DNA from: Acidovorax temperans
GTDB lineage: Bacteria; Pseudomonadota; Gammaproteobacteria; Burkholderiales; Burkholderiaceae_C
Direction: 5' to 3'
Assembly (NCBI RefSeq): GCF_006716905.1
Contig: NZ_VFPV01000001.1
Span: 1,490,001-1,554,000, forward strand
DNA: 64,000 nucleotides
In this document: one piece after another, positions 37,644-46,627 of the stretch
How the letters are laid out: the number at the start of each line of letters is the position of its first letter
Numbering within the stretch: position 1 is the first letter of the stretch
Program-made: the position numbers and the translations under genes
The notes under the pieces: generated by a model
Databases searched by the model: none
Told to the model about the DNA's origin: nothing
What the model saw: only the letters and a program-made list of their open reading frames with translations

Positions 37644-38486
37644 ATGACGACGACCCCCACCCTCCAGCGCGAAGCCGCCACGGCAGCCCAAGCTGCAAGC
37701 AGCAGCCTGCCGTTCTATGCGGAGCAAGGCGACGAGTGCGCCCTGTTTGCACAGTGCCACGCACAGCAGCTGCCTCTGCTCATCAAGGGCCCTACAGGCT
37801 GCGGTAAAACGCGGTTCGTCGAGCACATGGCGGCGCGCCTGGGGCGGCCGTTGATCACCGTGTCATGCCACGATGATCTGAGCGCCGCCGACCTGGTGGG
37901 GCGTCACCTGATTGGCAACGGCAGCACCGTGTGGGCGGATGGCCCGCTCACACGGGCTGTGCGCGAGGGCGCCATCGTCTATCTGGACGAGGTGGTGGAG
38001 GCCCGCAAGGACACCACGGTAGTGCTGCATCCGCTGGCAGATGACCGGCGCATTCTGCCCATCGAGCGCACGGGTGAGCAGCTCAAGGCGCCGCCAGAAT
38101 TCATGCTGGTCATCTCCTACAACCCAGGCTATCAAAACCTGCTCAAGGGGCTGAAGCCCAGCACACGCCAGCGCTTCACCGCGCTGACGCTGAACTACCC
38201 TGCCCCCGCCGTGGAGCGCAGCATTCTTGAAAAAGAAGGACGCGCGTCACCCGCCGTGGCGGCGCGGCTGGTGCAACTGGCCCAAGCGCTGCGCAGGCTG
38301 ACGGATCACGACCTGGAAGAGACTGCCAGCACCCGCCTGCTGGTCATGGCAGCCCGGCTGGCTTCTGCCGGAATGGGCTTGCGCCAGGCCTGCCGTGCCG
38401 CTGTCGTCGATGCGCTGAGTGATGACCTGGACACCGTCCTCGCACTGGATGAGGTGGTGCGTGCGGTGGTGGGTGATGAGGACTGA
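37644..38486 (+). CDS. norQ: NorQ MoxR-type AAA ATPase
   Basis: AAA+ ATPase (280 aa) needed with NorD for insertion of the non-heme iron into NorB. Walker A is GPTGCGKT (about residues 49-56) and Walker B is AIVYLDEVVEA. Sensor-like VISYNPGYQNLLKGLKPSTR follows. It starts 2 bp after norB and overlaps the next gene by 11 bp. Confidence 0.94.
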   Translation: MTTTPTLQREAATAAQAASSSLPFYAEQGDECALFAQCHAQQLPLLIKGPTGCGKTRFVEHMAARLGRPLITVSCHDDLSAADLVGRHLIGNGSTVWADGPLTRAVREGAIVYLDEVVEARKDTTVVLHPLADDRRILPIERTGEQLKAPPEFMLVISYNPGYQNLLKGLKPSTRQRFTALTLNYPAPAVERSILEKEGRASPAVAARLVQLAQALRRLTDHDLEETASTRLLVMAARLASAGMGLRQACRAAVVDALSDDLDTVLALDEVVRAVVGDED

Positions 38487-39483
38487 AACCGAGCCTCCCG
38501 GCGGCACTCCCACGGAGTGCCACACAGCGCCTGCCGGACTGCATGCGCTGTGGAGCGGGATTCCCCTTCAGCGCCGCAGAAGGTGGCTGCAAGGCTCTTT
38601 CATGGCGCTCTTCTTGTTGGCGCCAGCCCTGAACCTTTTCCGCTTTGACCTCAACGAAACACAGTTGTGGGTTCTGGGGATGCGCTGGTCTTTGGGCATT
38701 GATGCCTTCCTGCGCGGCGAAGCCACGGCAGTGCAGACGGGCTGGGCCATTCTTTGGCGCGGCTTTCTGCCCGCCCTGGGTTTGATCGCCATCTTCCTGG
38801 GCATTGCCTACCGCTATGGTCGCTTGTATTGCGGCTGGCTGTGCCCCCACTTTTCGATGGTGGAAACTCTGAACGACCTGCTGCACCGCGCAACGGGCAA
38901 GTTCAGCATCTGGGACAACTCCCCCACCCCCCACGCTACACGCCAACCCAACGCACGCTGGTGGCCTCTTTTTCTGACCGCCTGTCTCGTCTGTGGCTTT
39001 GCCTGGGCGATCACCCTGCTCACTTACCTGCTGCCACCAGCCGAAATCTGGGGCAATCTCTGGCACGGCACGCTCACCGCCAACCAGATGCGGTTTCTGG
39101 CGATAGGCACGCTGGTCTTCACGCTGGAGTTCACCCTGGCGCGGCACCTGTTTTGCCGATTTGGCTGCGCGGTGGGCCTGTTTCAAAGCCTGGCCTGGAT
39201 GGCCAACCCCAAGGGCCTGGTCGTCTCGTTCGCCAGAGACCGGGCCCGTGAATGCCGTACTTGCGACAGCCCCCGTGGCAGCGCCTGCGACCACGGATGC
39301 CCCATGCGCCTGCATCCGCGCAATATCAAACGCATGATGTTTTCTTGCGTGCAGTGTGGCCAGTGCCTCACTGCCTGCGATACCACCCAAGGGCAGCAAG
39401 GACGCACGCCCACCCTGGAGTGGAAGATTGGACTGGATGCCGTGAAAGAAACGCTGCGCCAACGGCGCGATGGAGCCTCTTGA
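38476..39483 (+). CDS. NapH/NosR-like polyferredoxin membrane protein in the nor operon
   Basis: Membrane iron-sulfur protein of 335 aa. It has about five hydrophobic helices, CxxxCP-type motifs YCGWLCPHFSM and FCRFGCAVGL as in NapH/NosR/CcoG proteins, and two C-terminal cysteine clusters, ECRTCD...ACDHGCPM and CVQCGQCLTACD, suited to two [4Fe-4S] clusters. It overlaps norQ by 11 bp and norD by one base, so it is part of the same transcript. A likely role is electron supply or maturation for NO reductase (inference). It is not part of the classical Paracoccus norCBQDEF set. Confidence 0.85.
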   Translation: MRTETEPPGGTPTECHTAPAGLHALWSGIPLQRRRRWLQGSFMALFLLAPALNLFRFDLNETQLWVLGMRWSLGIDAFLRGEATAVQTGWAILWRGFLPALGLIAIFLGIAYRYGRLYCGWLCPHFSMVETLNDLLHRATGKFSIWDNSPTPHATRQPNARWWPLFLTACLVCGFAWAITLLTYLLPPAEIWGNLWHGTLTANQMRFLAIGTLVFTLEFTLARHLFCRFGCAVGLFQSLAWMANPKGLVVSFARDRARECRTCDSPRGSACDHGCPMRLHPRNIKRMMFSCVQCGQCLTACDTTQGQQGRTPTLEWKIGLDAVKETLRQRRDGAS

Positions 39484-41315
39484 TGGAAGAGTGGATTGGC
39501 CAATGGTGGCACCGCGCCATCACCCACCTGGCAGAGCCGCAGCGAACGCATGTGCAGGTGGCCCTGAAAGACATGCAGCGCAGCATATCGCTGCTCTACC
39601 GAGCAGGCGGTGGCGACGCAGCCGTGCGGGTGACACCTGTGGCGGCCAGCCGTCACGGTGGCCCACGGCATTGGCTTCAAAAAGTGGCGGGCTCAGGCCT
39701 GCGCAGTGCGATGCCGGAACTGGATGCTCAGACGCTCGCGCTGCCCCCCGTCATCAGCGTATTCGACTCTGTAGAGTTGAACCGCGACCTGTACCTCTGG
39801 CTTGCTGCACTGGCCTCTGTTTTTGAACCTACGGGCGACTGGATTGCCGATAACCGTGCTGCTACCGCACGCGCACTGCAGCGGTTCGCAGGGCTACGTG
39901 AACGCCACCACCGCTTGACGGCCGCGCACTTGGCGCAGCGCCCTTTGCTCAGCAGCCTGCGCGCCAAGGATGTCCCCTGGGAAGCAGCCGTGCAGGCTGC
40001 CCTGCGCGGGGAAGAACACACGGCCTTGTTCGTGACTCCGCGCGAAGTCGCGCCCGTGTGGCTGTGGCTGAACGCCTGCGAAACGGGGGAAGGAGCAGAG
40101 CCAGCCGCTACGCCCACACCATCCAACGGAACATCGGAAGAAGAGCCCGCCCCCTCCCCTCTGGATGCGCACCGCCGCCGCGCTCGCAATGCCAAGCACC
40201 AGCCCTCGCGCAACGCCATGCTTCTGGCCGCCAAGACGGACTCTCTGACGAGCTGGAGTGAACTGGTACGCCTGGATCGCGGCACGGACGACTCTGCGGA
40301 TGACAACGCTTCGGCCGCAGCCAACGACATGGACACCTTGTCACTGGCCCGGTCGGAACAAACCACTGCATCTCGCGTACGCTTTGACCTGGATTTGCCC
40401 AGCGCCAGCGCGGACGACCTGCCCTTGGGGCCGGGGACCAAAACCCCAGAATGGGACTGGCGCCGCAACGAACTGCGGCCCGACTACTGCGCGCTGCAGT
40501 GCGTGGTGGCCCGCACCGGAGAACCCTATCGCCCCCCAGCGCATCTGCAAGCCACGGCACGCCGCGTGCGCCGACGTCTGGAGATATTGCAAGCAGCACC
40601 CCGCTGGCATAAAGCCCAGGTCAGTGGGGACGAGATCGATATCGATGCGTGGGTACGCTTCCAAAGCGAAGCCTGCGGCGGCAACATCCACAGCGACACC
40701 CCCCCGGTGTACGCCCATCGCCAACGGACAGAACGCAGCTTGGCAACCCTGCTGCTGGCAGATCTTTCGCTGTCCACGGACGCTTACGCAACGTCAAACG
40801 CCCGCGTGATTGATGTCATTCGCGAAGCTCTGTACGTTTTTGGCTCTGCACTGTCAGGCACGGGCGACGCTTTTGAGATTTTGGGGTTCAGCTCCGTGCG
40901 CAGACAGCATGTGCGCATCCAGCACATCAAGGGCTTCCATGAACCTTGGAGCGACGCGATACACACCCGCATTGGCGCCTTGAAACCCGGCTTCTACACC
41001 CGCATGGGCGCAGCGGTGCGCGATGCAACCCAACGGCTATCGGCCCGCCCTGAACGCCAGCGCCTGCTGCTGGTACTGACGGACGGCAAGCCCAATGACA
41101 TCGATGTGTACGAAGGACGTTACGGCCTGGAAGACACCCGCCACGCCATTCAAGAAGCACGGGCCGCAGGGCTGATTCCGTTTTGCGTCACGATTGACCA
41201 CGAAGCCCACCAGTACCTGCCCATGCTGTTTGGGGCACAAGGCTATGCGCTGGTGCACCGTCCTCAGGATCTGGTCAAACACCTCACGCAGGCTTGGACC
41301 ACACTCACCAGATAA
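39483..41315 (+). CDS. norD: NorD von Willebrand factor A-domain protein
   Basis: Partner (610 aa) of NorQ in maturation of the NorB iron centre. The long N-terminal region has little recognisable character. The C-terminal VWA domain (about residues 415-600) has the MIDAS motif DLSLSTD and later LLVLTDGKPNDIDVY. Start MEEWIGQWWHRA at 39483 overlaps the preceding TGA by one base. A hydrophilic, low-complexity section near residues 205-235 separates the regions. Confidence 0.92.
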   Translation: MEEWIGQWWHRAITHLAEPQRTHVQVALKDMQRSISLLYRAGGGDAAVRVTPVAASRHGGPRHWLQKVAGSGLRSAMPELDAQTLALPPVISVFDSVELNRDLYLWLAALASVFEPTGDWIADNRAATARALQRFAGLRERHHRLTAAHLAQRPLLSSLRAKDVPWEAAVQAALRGEEHTALFVTPREVAPVWLWLNACETGEGAEPAATPTPSNGTSEEEPAPSPLDAHRRRARNAKHQPSRNAMLLAAKTDSLTSWSELVRLDRGTDDSADDNASAAANDMDTLSLARSEQTTASRVRFDLDLPSASADDLPLGPGTKTPEWDWRRNELRPDYCALQCVVARTGEPYRPPAHLQATARRVRRRLEILQAAPRWHKAQVSGDEIDIDAWVRFQSEACGGNIHSDTPPVYAHRQRTERSLATLLLADLSLSTDAYATSNARVIDVIREALYVFGSALSGTGDAFEILGFSSVRRQHVRIQHIKGFHEPWSDAIHTRIGALKPGFYTRMGAAVRDATQRLSARPERQRLLLVLTDGKPNDIDVYEGRYGLEDTRHAIQEARAAGLIPFCVTIDHEAHQYLPMLFGAQGYALVHRPQDLVKHLTQAWTTLTR

Positions 41316-41340
41316 CCAACGGCGGCCCCGAAAAACGCTC

Positions 41341-42444
41341 TCAATGGCGTAGCCAGGAAGGCACCTTGAAGCGCACGATGACCAAATACGCAGAAACATA
41401 GCTGATCACGAACAGGCCGCAAAATCCCATCAGCAGCAATGTGTTATTCCAGAACAGCACCGCAGGCACCACGGTCAACAGCGTGAACCCCCAGAGGTAC
41501 GGCGAGGTTCGGTTGTTACGCATCAACACCCGGCGGGACTCGTCATCGTGAAAAACGCCTCGGACAATGCGGCGATAGATGAGTTGATGGAAGTGCAAAG
41601 CATCAGCCACGCCGGGAGATACGCCACGCACCGCCTTGCGGTAAATGGAAAAAATCGTTTCCCATACCGGGTAAATCAGCAGCAGCATGGGGAACCACGG
41701 TGACACCTCAGCGTTGCGCTGCACTAGGGAGATGCTGGCCAACGCAATCACCACACCCCAGATATAGGCGCCTCCGTCCCCGGCAAACAACATACCGCGT
41801 GGATAGTTCCACACCAGAAAGCCCGCTGTAGCCGCTGCAGTGGATACCAACAGCGCCGCCAGTGCCCGGTCTCCCACTTGTAGGGCCACGTGCGCCAAAG
41901 CCAAGCAGACAATAACCGCCACCATGCCGGCCAAGCCGTTGTAACCATCGATAATATTGAAAGCGTGCGGAAGACCTGCCACTGCCAATAGAACAATCAC
42001 CAAGCCCAGCCAAGGCACCCACACCAAAATTACGTCAAGCCAAGGTAATCCGAGCCGTGGCAAGGTAAGTCCAAGTCCCCACACTGCAACAGAACTAGAC
42101 AGCGCAGTAAGAAAAAGGCGATACCGAACTGCCAAGCGCTGAGTCATGTCTTCGACAATTCCACCCAGTGCAGCGGGTAGCAATATAGCCAGCCACCAGA
42201 AAATCAATGAAGAGCCTAGCTTCAGTGAGCCTGGGCCCCCCCACTCTGCCTGCACCCAACCCAGTAACCAGCTACTGCTCAGCCCAAGCAAAACCGCTAA
42301 GCCCCCCAAGCGAGGCACGTTACCCAGGTGAAAACGCTGAGGCATCCCCGCACCATAATTCCGTGCATGGGCGCGCGCCCAGCGCACTACAGCCGCAGCT
42401 GTAATCATTGAAACAAAGAAAGCGATCAAAGATATCCAGATCAT
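41341..42444 (-). CDS. WecA/MraY-family undecaprenyl-phosphate sugar phosphotransferase
   Basis: Polytopic membrane enzyme (367 aa) that starts polysaccharide repeat units by placing a sugar-1-phosphate on undecaprenyl phosphate. Family motifs: AFNIIDGYNGLAG (cytoplasmic Asp), LFAGDGGAYIWG, and the later HFHQLIYRR region. It is the last gene of the minus-strand O-antigen block, 5 bp after the glycosyltransferase. The transferred sugar (GlcNAc, QuiNAc or similar) cannot be told from sequence. Confidence 0.88.
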   Translation of the reverse strand: MIWISLIAFFVSMITAAAVVRWARAHARNYGAGMPQRFHLGNVPRLGGLAVLLGLSSSWLLGWVQAEWGGPGSLKLGSSLIFWWLAILLPAALGGIVEDMTQRLAVRYRLFLTALSSSVAVWGLGLTLPRLGLPWLDVILVWVPWLGLVIVLLAVAGLPHAFNIIDGYNGLAGMVAVIVCLALAHVALQVGDRALAALLVSTAAATAGFLVWNYPRGMLFAGDGGAYIWGVVIALASISLVQRNAEVSPWFPMLLLIYPVWETIFSIYRKAVRGVSPGVADALHFHQLIYRRIVRGVFHDDESRRVLMRNNRTSPYLWGFTLLTVVPAVLFWNNTLLLMGFCGLFVISYVSAYLVIVRFKVPSWLRH

Positions 42445-42449
42445 TACGG

Positions 42450-43250
42450 TTAGATCCTATGCCGGCCATCAGGATTAGGCTGTAACAATCGGCTGGCCTT
42501 GTAAAAAACTGGAGAGCCCCAGAGTCGAAGCAGACTAGCGATATGCCACCGAAAATGCTTCAAGCTTTTGCGGCTATCTCTTTGCCCCGCGTGACACACC
42601 TTGACTCCCGCACGATGTATCGTCAAACCCGCCAAACGCACACGCAAAGATAAGTCCACATCTTCACAGTACATAAAGTAGCCTTCGTCAAAGCCAGCGA
42701 GCTGCTCCCATACGTTACGACGGAGCACAAGACATGCTGCATTGACCCAATCTACCTGTTCCACACGTTTTGAAGCCGTATAACGCAGAAAAAGCGCCCA
42801 TGGTGTGGGTATGGCCCTCTCGCAATCCTGGAGGACACCCGCCTCATCCACTTGCATTGGATAGGCAATACCCACCTCTTGCCTGCCTGCAGCGTCAATG
42901 AGCGTATCAAGCACACGCTCGCCTGGAAAAAACCGAATGTCTGGGTTCAACACACACAGAAATGACTCGCTGGATGCTGCCAACGCCCTGTTGTGGTTCG
43001 CACCAAATCCGCGTGGGTTTTTGTTATGCACCAATTCAACCTTAAATGGCCAACCAGTCAGTGGCGGCAGGGGCTCGGGGATGTTGAGTGTCACCACCAC
43101 CCTAGTGATTGAACAATCTTGACCAGCGCACTGCGAAGCGAGATCTGACAGCAGATGCTCAATCATTCGGCCATGGCCATGGCTGACTATGGAAATAACG
43201 ACATCTCTCTGAGGATGCACCTCTTCAGAGGCCAGAGAGTCAAAAATCAT
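42450..43250 (-). CDS. Family 2 glycosyltransferase, rhamnosyltransferase-like
   Basis: Cytoplasmic GT-A glycosyltransferase of 266 aa. Features: VVISIVSHGHGRM start, NPRGFGANHNRAL, DxD-type region CVLNPDIRFF, and late FMYCEDVDLSLRVRLAG typical of WbbL-like rhamnosyltransferases. dTDP-rhamnose is made by rmlBDAC in the same locus, so rhamnose transfer is plausible. Codon use is less GC-rich than in flanking housekeeping genes, as usual for O-antigen loci. Confidence 0.85.
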   Translation of the reverse strand: MIFDSLASEEVHPQRDVVISIVSHGHGRMIEHLLSDLASQCAGQDCSITRVVVTLNIPEPLPPLTGWPFKVELVHNKNPRGFGANHNRALAASSESFLCVLNPDIRFFPGERVLDTLIDAAGRQEVGIAYPMQVDEAGVLQDCERAIPTPWALFLRYTASKRVEQVDWVNAACLVLRRNVWEQLAGFDEGYFMYCEDVDLSLRVRLAGLTIHRAGVKVCHAGQRDSRKSLKHFRWHIASLLRLWGSPVFYKASRLLQPNPDGRHRI

Positions 43251-44309
43251 AGATTGGCCTTGACATCAACAACAAACTTACAAACGCCCAAGGGCACCCC
43301 TTCACTAGGAACCTTTGTGGATAAGACCAATCGCAGAGCCAATAGGGGAGAATATCTGCACTTCGGCATTGAACCCAAAGCAAACACTGGATCAGAACGC
43401 GATGAGCCACAGACAACCGTCCATTGCCGCAGCAGCGCGGTCATCTTGATGCGGAGCTATTCCCCGGCCACTCCACATGATGCACTCATCAATCCTCACG
43501 CAAGAGCACTGGCCAATCCATGAGCCAGTGATCTTGAGCAAGGCCCAACAGCACCAACACCACGCACTTGCCAAGGCAAATGACGTCTATTACGTTCACG
43601 ACACACTCATCGATTGAAGCATCTGAGGGTTCATAGGTTAGCAGAAGCGGGGAATGTGCATGCCAAACGATGATCCGCAGACAACCAAGACCCATTCCAC
43701 TCTCTAGTTCAGCTTTCGGGTCCTCGCCAGAGTACACCCCAGCATGGCGTTGCCAGTCTATTGATGAAGCCCTCCTCCAGAAAGCCTCTCACCCATCATG
43801 TGACGCCTGACTGCTACAGAGTGCACACAGATGGGGAATGGCCATTGCTGCCTTGCTTTCCATTGGGCATCGAGCGACGCAGACTGAGAACAACCCCGGC
43901 ACTTCGCAGCCTTCATACAATTCGCGGGCATCGCCAAGCACTCCGAGCTTCGGGAAGATCGGCGCGGGACACTGTTGCATTTTTTGCGTTGCTAACATGA
44001 CATCGACATGTATGCAAGCCAGTGCCCGGTGCTTTGAGGTACACGCAGTGAGGGAACGCTGACTAGCGGAGGCAACGCCCCTACCTAGAAGCACCGCCTG
44101 GATGACCAGACAGCGTCACGCTTGCCAGAGCAAGTACTAACACCAGAGTAGCTGTGTCTTAAAGGCGCTGTGCAAGCAACCCAGGCCACCTGCGAGCCTA
44201 TCGAAGCTGAAAAACGTCGCGTACCCATGAATCAGAAAGCCTCTTTCGCGCTTTTGTCGCCCCAGGCCCAACGGACGGCAAAACGAGAATACTATTTGAA
44301 GGCTTGTCA
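43251..44309. other. 1.06-kb gene-poor stretch inside the polysaccharide locus
   Basis: Only short, mutually overlapping frames (up to 122 codons) without ribosome-binding sites or recognisable families. Composition is visibly more AT-rich than the housekeeping regions. It lies where the gene orientation switches between two glycosyltransferases, so it may be the decayed remnant of lost O-antigen genes or a recombination junction. No intact mobile element is seen. Confidence 0.6.
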
Positions 44310-45239
44310 GTGAACACCACCACCCACATCCTGCTGGCCACCTACCAGGGGGCGGAGCACCTGCCAGAGCAGCTGCACTCCATTGAGCAACAGACTTTTT
44401 GTCACTGGCATCTTTGGGCCAGAGATGATGGATCTACCGATGCCACGCGGAATATCTTGCAAGCATTTGCCCACAGGCACCCTGATCGAACCACTCTGCT
44501 TGAGGGCCAGGGGGGTGGGGCTGCTCGGAACTTTTGGGCGTTGCTACAGGCAGTACAACCCCGCACCGATCACGATTTGTTTGCGTTTTGCGACCAGGAC
44601 GACGTGTGGCTGAGCGACAAGCTGGAGCGTGCCGTGCACTGGCACACGCACCAGTCAGGCCCGGCTACAGCCAACCTCTATTGCGCCCGAACGCAGGTGA
44701 CTGACGCCCAGTTGCGACCCTTGTATTTATCGCCTCAGCCTCGGCGCCCACTCACCTTGTGCAACGCGTTGGTGGAAAACATCGCCAGCGGCAACACCAT
44801 GGTGCTGAATGTGCCGCTATTGCAGGCAATGAAGCGGATTGCCGCTGACAACATGGTGCTGCATGACTGGAGTGCCTACCTGGCCGCGACGGCCTGTGGA
44901 GGCAGAGTGCATTTTGCCCCCCATCCGTGCCTGCTCTACCGTCAGCATTCCACGAACGTAGTGGGCGCACGCAAGGGTTTGCTGCAGCGCGCTCAGCGGT
45001 TGGGTAGATTGATGAAGGGAGATTACCGCGCGTGGGGCGATGCGACAGAAGGCACGCTGCGGGATCTGACTCCTTTGCTCACGATTGAAAGCAAGGGTAT
45101 TGCCAGATCATTTGCTGCGGCAAGGCACAGCACTTGCGGTGTACAACGCCTCAACCACGCCCTGCGTGCGGGGCTCGCCCGCCAACGCAGATCGGCGCAG
45201 TGGGCTTTTTGGCTGGCTGTGCTATTGGGTTTGGTTTAG
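44310..45239 (+). CDS. Family 2 glycosyltransferase
   Basis: GT-A glycosyltransferase of 309 aa of the type often annotated as rhamnan or O-antigen glycosyltransferase. It opens HILLATYQGAEHLPEQLHSI, then WARDDGSTDATRN and the metal-binding DxD region FAFCDQDDVWLSDKLE. The GTG start at 44310 has GAAGG seven bases upstream. It is the only plus-strand gene in the locus. Donor and acceptor are unknown. Confidence 0.85.
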   Translation: MNTTTHILLATYQGAEHLPEQLHSIEQQTFCHWHLWARDDGSTDATRNILQAFAHRHPDRTTLLEGQGGGAARNFWALLQAVQPRTDHDLFAFCDQDDVWLSDKLERAVHWHTHQSGPATANLYCARTQVTDAQLRPLYLSPQPRRPLTLCNALVENIASGNTMVLNVPLLQAMKRIAADNMVLHDWSAYLAATACGGRVHFAPHPCLLYRQHSTNVVGARKGLLQRAQRLGRLMKGDYRAWGDATEGTLRDLTPLLTIESKGIARSFAAARHSTCGVQRLNHALRAGLARQRRSAQWAFWLAVLLGLV

Positions 45240-45330
45240 AGCGGCTTGAACACCCTGGGTGTCGTTGCTCTGTCATGCCGTGTCCCTGCAGTGCACGCAA
45301 TGGAACGCGCTGCCCAGGCAGCTTCGCTTA

Positions 45331-45358
45331 GAACCTGCTCAAAGGCGTGTTGGCTGAT
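45331..45358. repeat. Possible solo end related to the 6462-6655 element
   Basis: TTAGAACCTGCTCAAAGG here matches the terminal repeat AGAACCTGTTCAAAGTC of the element before dctQ at most positions and is followed by a similar GTGTTGGCTG. No partner end is found nearby, so it may be a degraded remnant or coincidence. Confidence 0.3.
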
Positions 45359-45361
45359 ACC

Positions 45362-46627
45362 TTAGTGGGGAACCACGGCTTGGCGGTACAAGGATTCGTA
45401 GAAAAAAGCCTCTTCTTCCACTCGGTAAGGCAGGCGCATACCGGTTCGCCATGATGGCAGTGTGCCGGGCACCTCAAGGATTTCTGTGAGGGCCTGCGCC
45501 CAGGCATTCACGTCACCCGCAGCCACAACGCGCCCCCCTCCGTGGGCCTTAATCTTTGCCGGAGGCGCCCCCAGGTCTGAGACCAGTGCGGGGACACCCA
45601 GGACTGCCGCTTCGTGCAATACCAGGGAAAATGACTCAGGCACAACGGAAGGAAGGCACAAGAGATCGACCTGCTTTAGCACCGCAGCGACGTCGCCCGG
45701 AGGCACCTGCCCCACCCACTCCACCCGGGAATCTGCTGCCATCATGTTGCGAATGTCTTGTTGGTGCACTGGATCGCCGTAAAAGCCGCCGACCACACGC
45801 AACCGCAGACGTTCAGATGGCACACGCTGCAGTGCCTGCAACAATATATGCAGGCCCTTTTGCGCAACGATCGCACCCACGTACCCCAGCGTGATGGGCG
45901 CCTCTGGCGCAAGGTCTTCATGAGCGTGGACAACACTCTGTCCATTGCCCATCAGCGCCAGAAAATCAATGCCGTGCGGAATCACCCGCAAAGGAAGCTC
46001 AGGGAAGGATGCCCTGAAAAATTCAGCCACATATTCCGAGGGAGCGACACGTTCTATCGCCCCTTGCAGCAAAGCCTTGGCCAGTTGGTGTCGCTGCAAC
46101 AAGGCGGGTTCAGTCCATTCGGGAACCAGACAGTCACGCACACAGCTCCTGCCCTCGTCGGGGCCAGAGCAAGGTTGGCCCTGGGCGTTGATTGCATTGA
46201 TGCGATAGCAGCCGACAAAGAAGTCTGTCAGTGTGACCACATAAGGCAGACCGCACTGCTGGGCGGCCAGCAGGGCAGATGCCATGCGCAGGGTATGAAA
46301 CACATGAACCAGCTCAAAGCGTTCCGCACGCATCCAGTCGCGCACCTGATCCACCATCGCGGGGGCTACATCAAACCCCAGGTCGCCGGATGCAGGTAGT
46401 AGCGAGCGAGGAATGAGCGTTACCGGAACCCCCTGATATACCTCGTGATGCGCGCCAGCCAATGCGCCCGAAGACTTGCCCGCAGGGGCTGGGTCGCGCA
46501 TGGTACACGCCAATACATGCACGTAGTGACCAGCCCGCTGGGCACAACGGGCGAGGTTGAGAACCACGCGCTCGGTACCGCCAGAAAACTCTGGGTAGAA
46601 CTGATGGAGAACAAAAACGATGCGCAT
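45362..46627 (-). CDS. Family 4 glycosyltransferase
   Basis: GT-B glycosyltransferase of 421 aa. N-terminal domain starts MRIVFVLHQFYPEFSGGTER with the glycine loop. The C-terminal GT1/GT4 domain has GYVGAIVAQKGLHILLQALQ and the E-x7-E motif in PESFSLVLHEAAVLGVPA. A cysteine-rich insert (GCYRINAINAQGQPCSGPDE) is seen in many GT4 enzymes of this kind. It overlaps the stop of the large fusion gene by one base. Confidence 0.88.
   Translation of the reverse strand: MRIVFVLHQFYPEFSGGTERVVLNLARCAQRAGHYVHVLACTMRDPAPAGKSSGALAGAHHEVYQGVPVTLIPRSLLPASGDLGFDVAPAMVDQVRDWMRAERFELVHVFHTLRMASALLAAQQCGLPYVVTLTDFFVGCYRINAINAQGQPCSGPDEGRSCVRDCLVPEWTEPALLQRHQLAKALLQGAIERVAPSEYVAEFFRASFPELPLRVIPHGIDFLALMGNGQSVVHAHEDLAPEAPITLGYVGAIVAQKGLHILLQALQRVPSERLRLRVVGGFYGDPVHQQDIRNMMAADSRVEWVGQVPPGDVAAVLKQVDLLCLPSVVPESFSLVLHEAAVLGVPALVSDLGAPPAKIKAHGGGRVVAAGDVNAWAQALTEILEVPGTLPSWRTGMRLPYRVEEEAFFYESLYRQAVVPH

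Noticed and set aside
43155..43523. 122-codon plus-strand frame partly over the glycosyltransferase
   Set aside because: No ribosome-binding site or recognisable domain; overlaps a well supported gene.
43966..43985. GGACACTGTTGCAT resembling an IS6/IS26-type end
   Set aside because: Only one short, imperfect end is present, with no partner repeat and no transposase gene.
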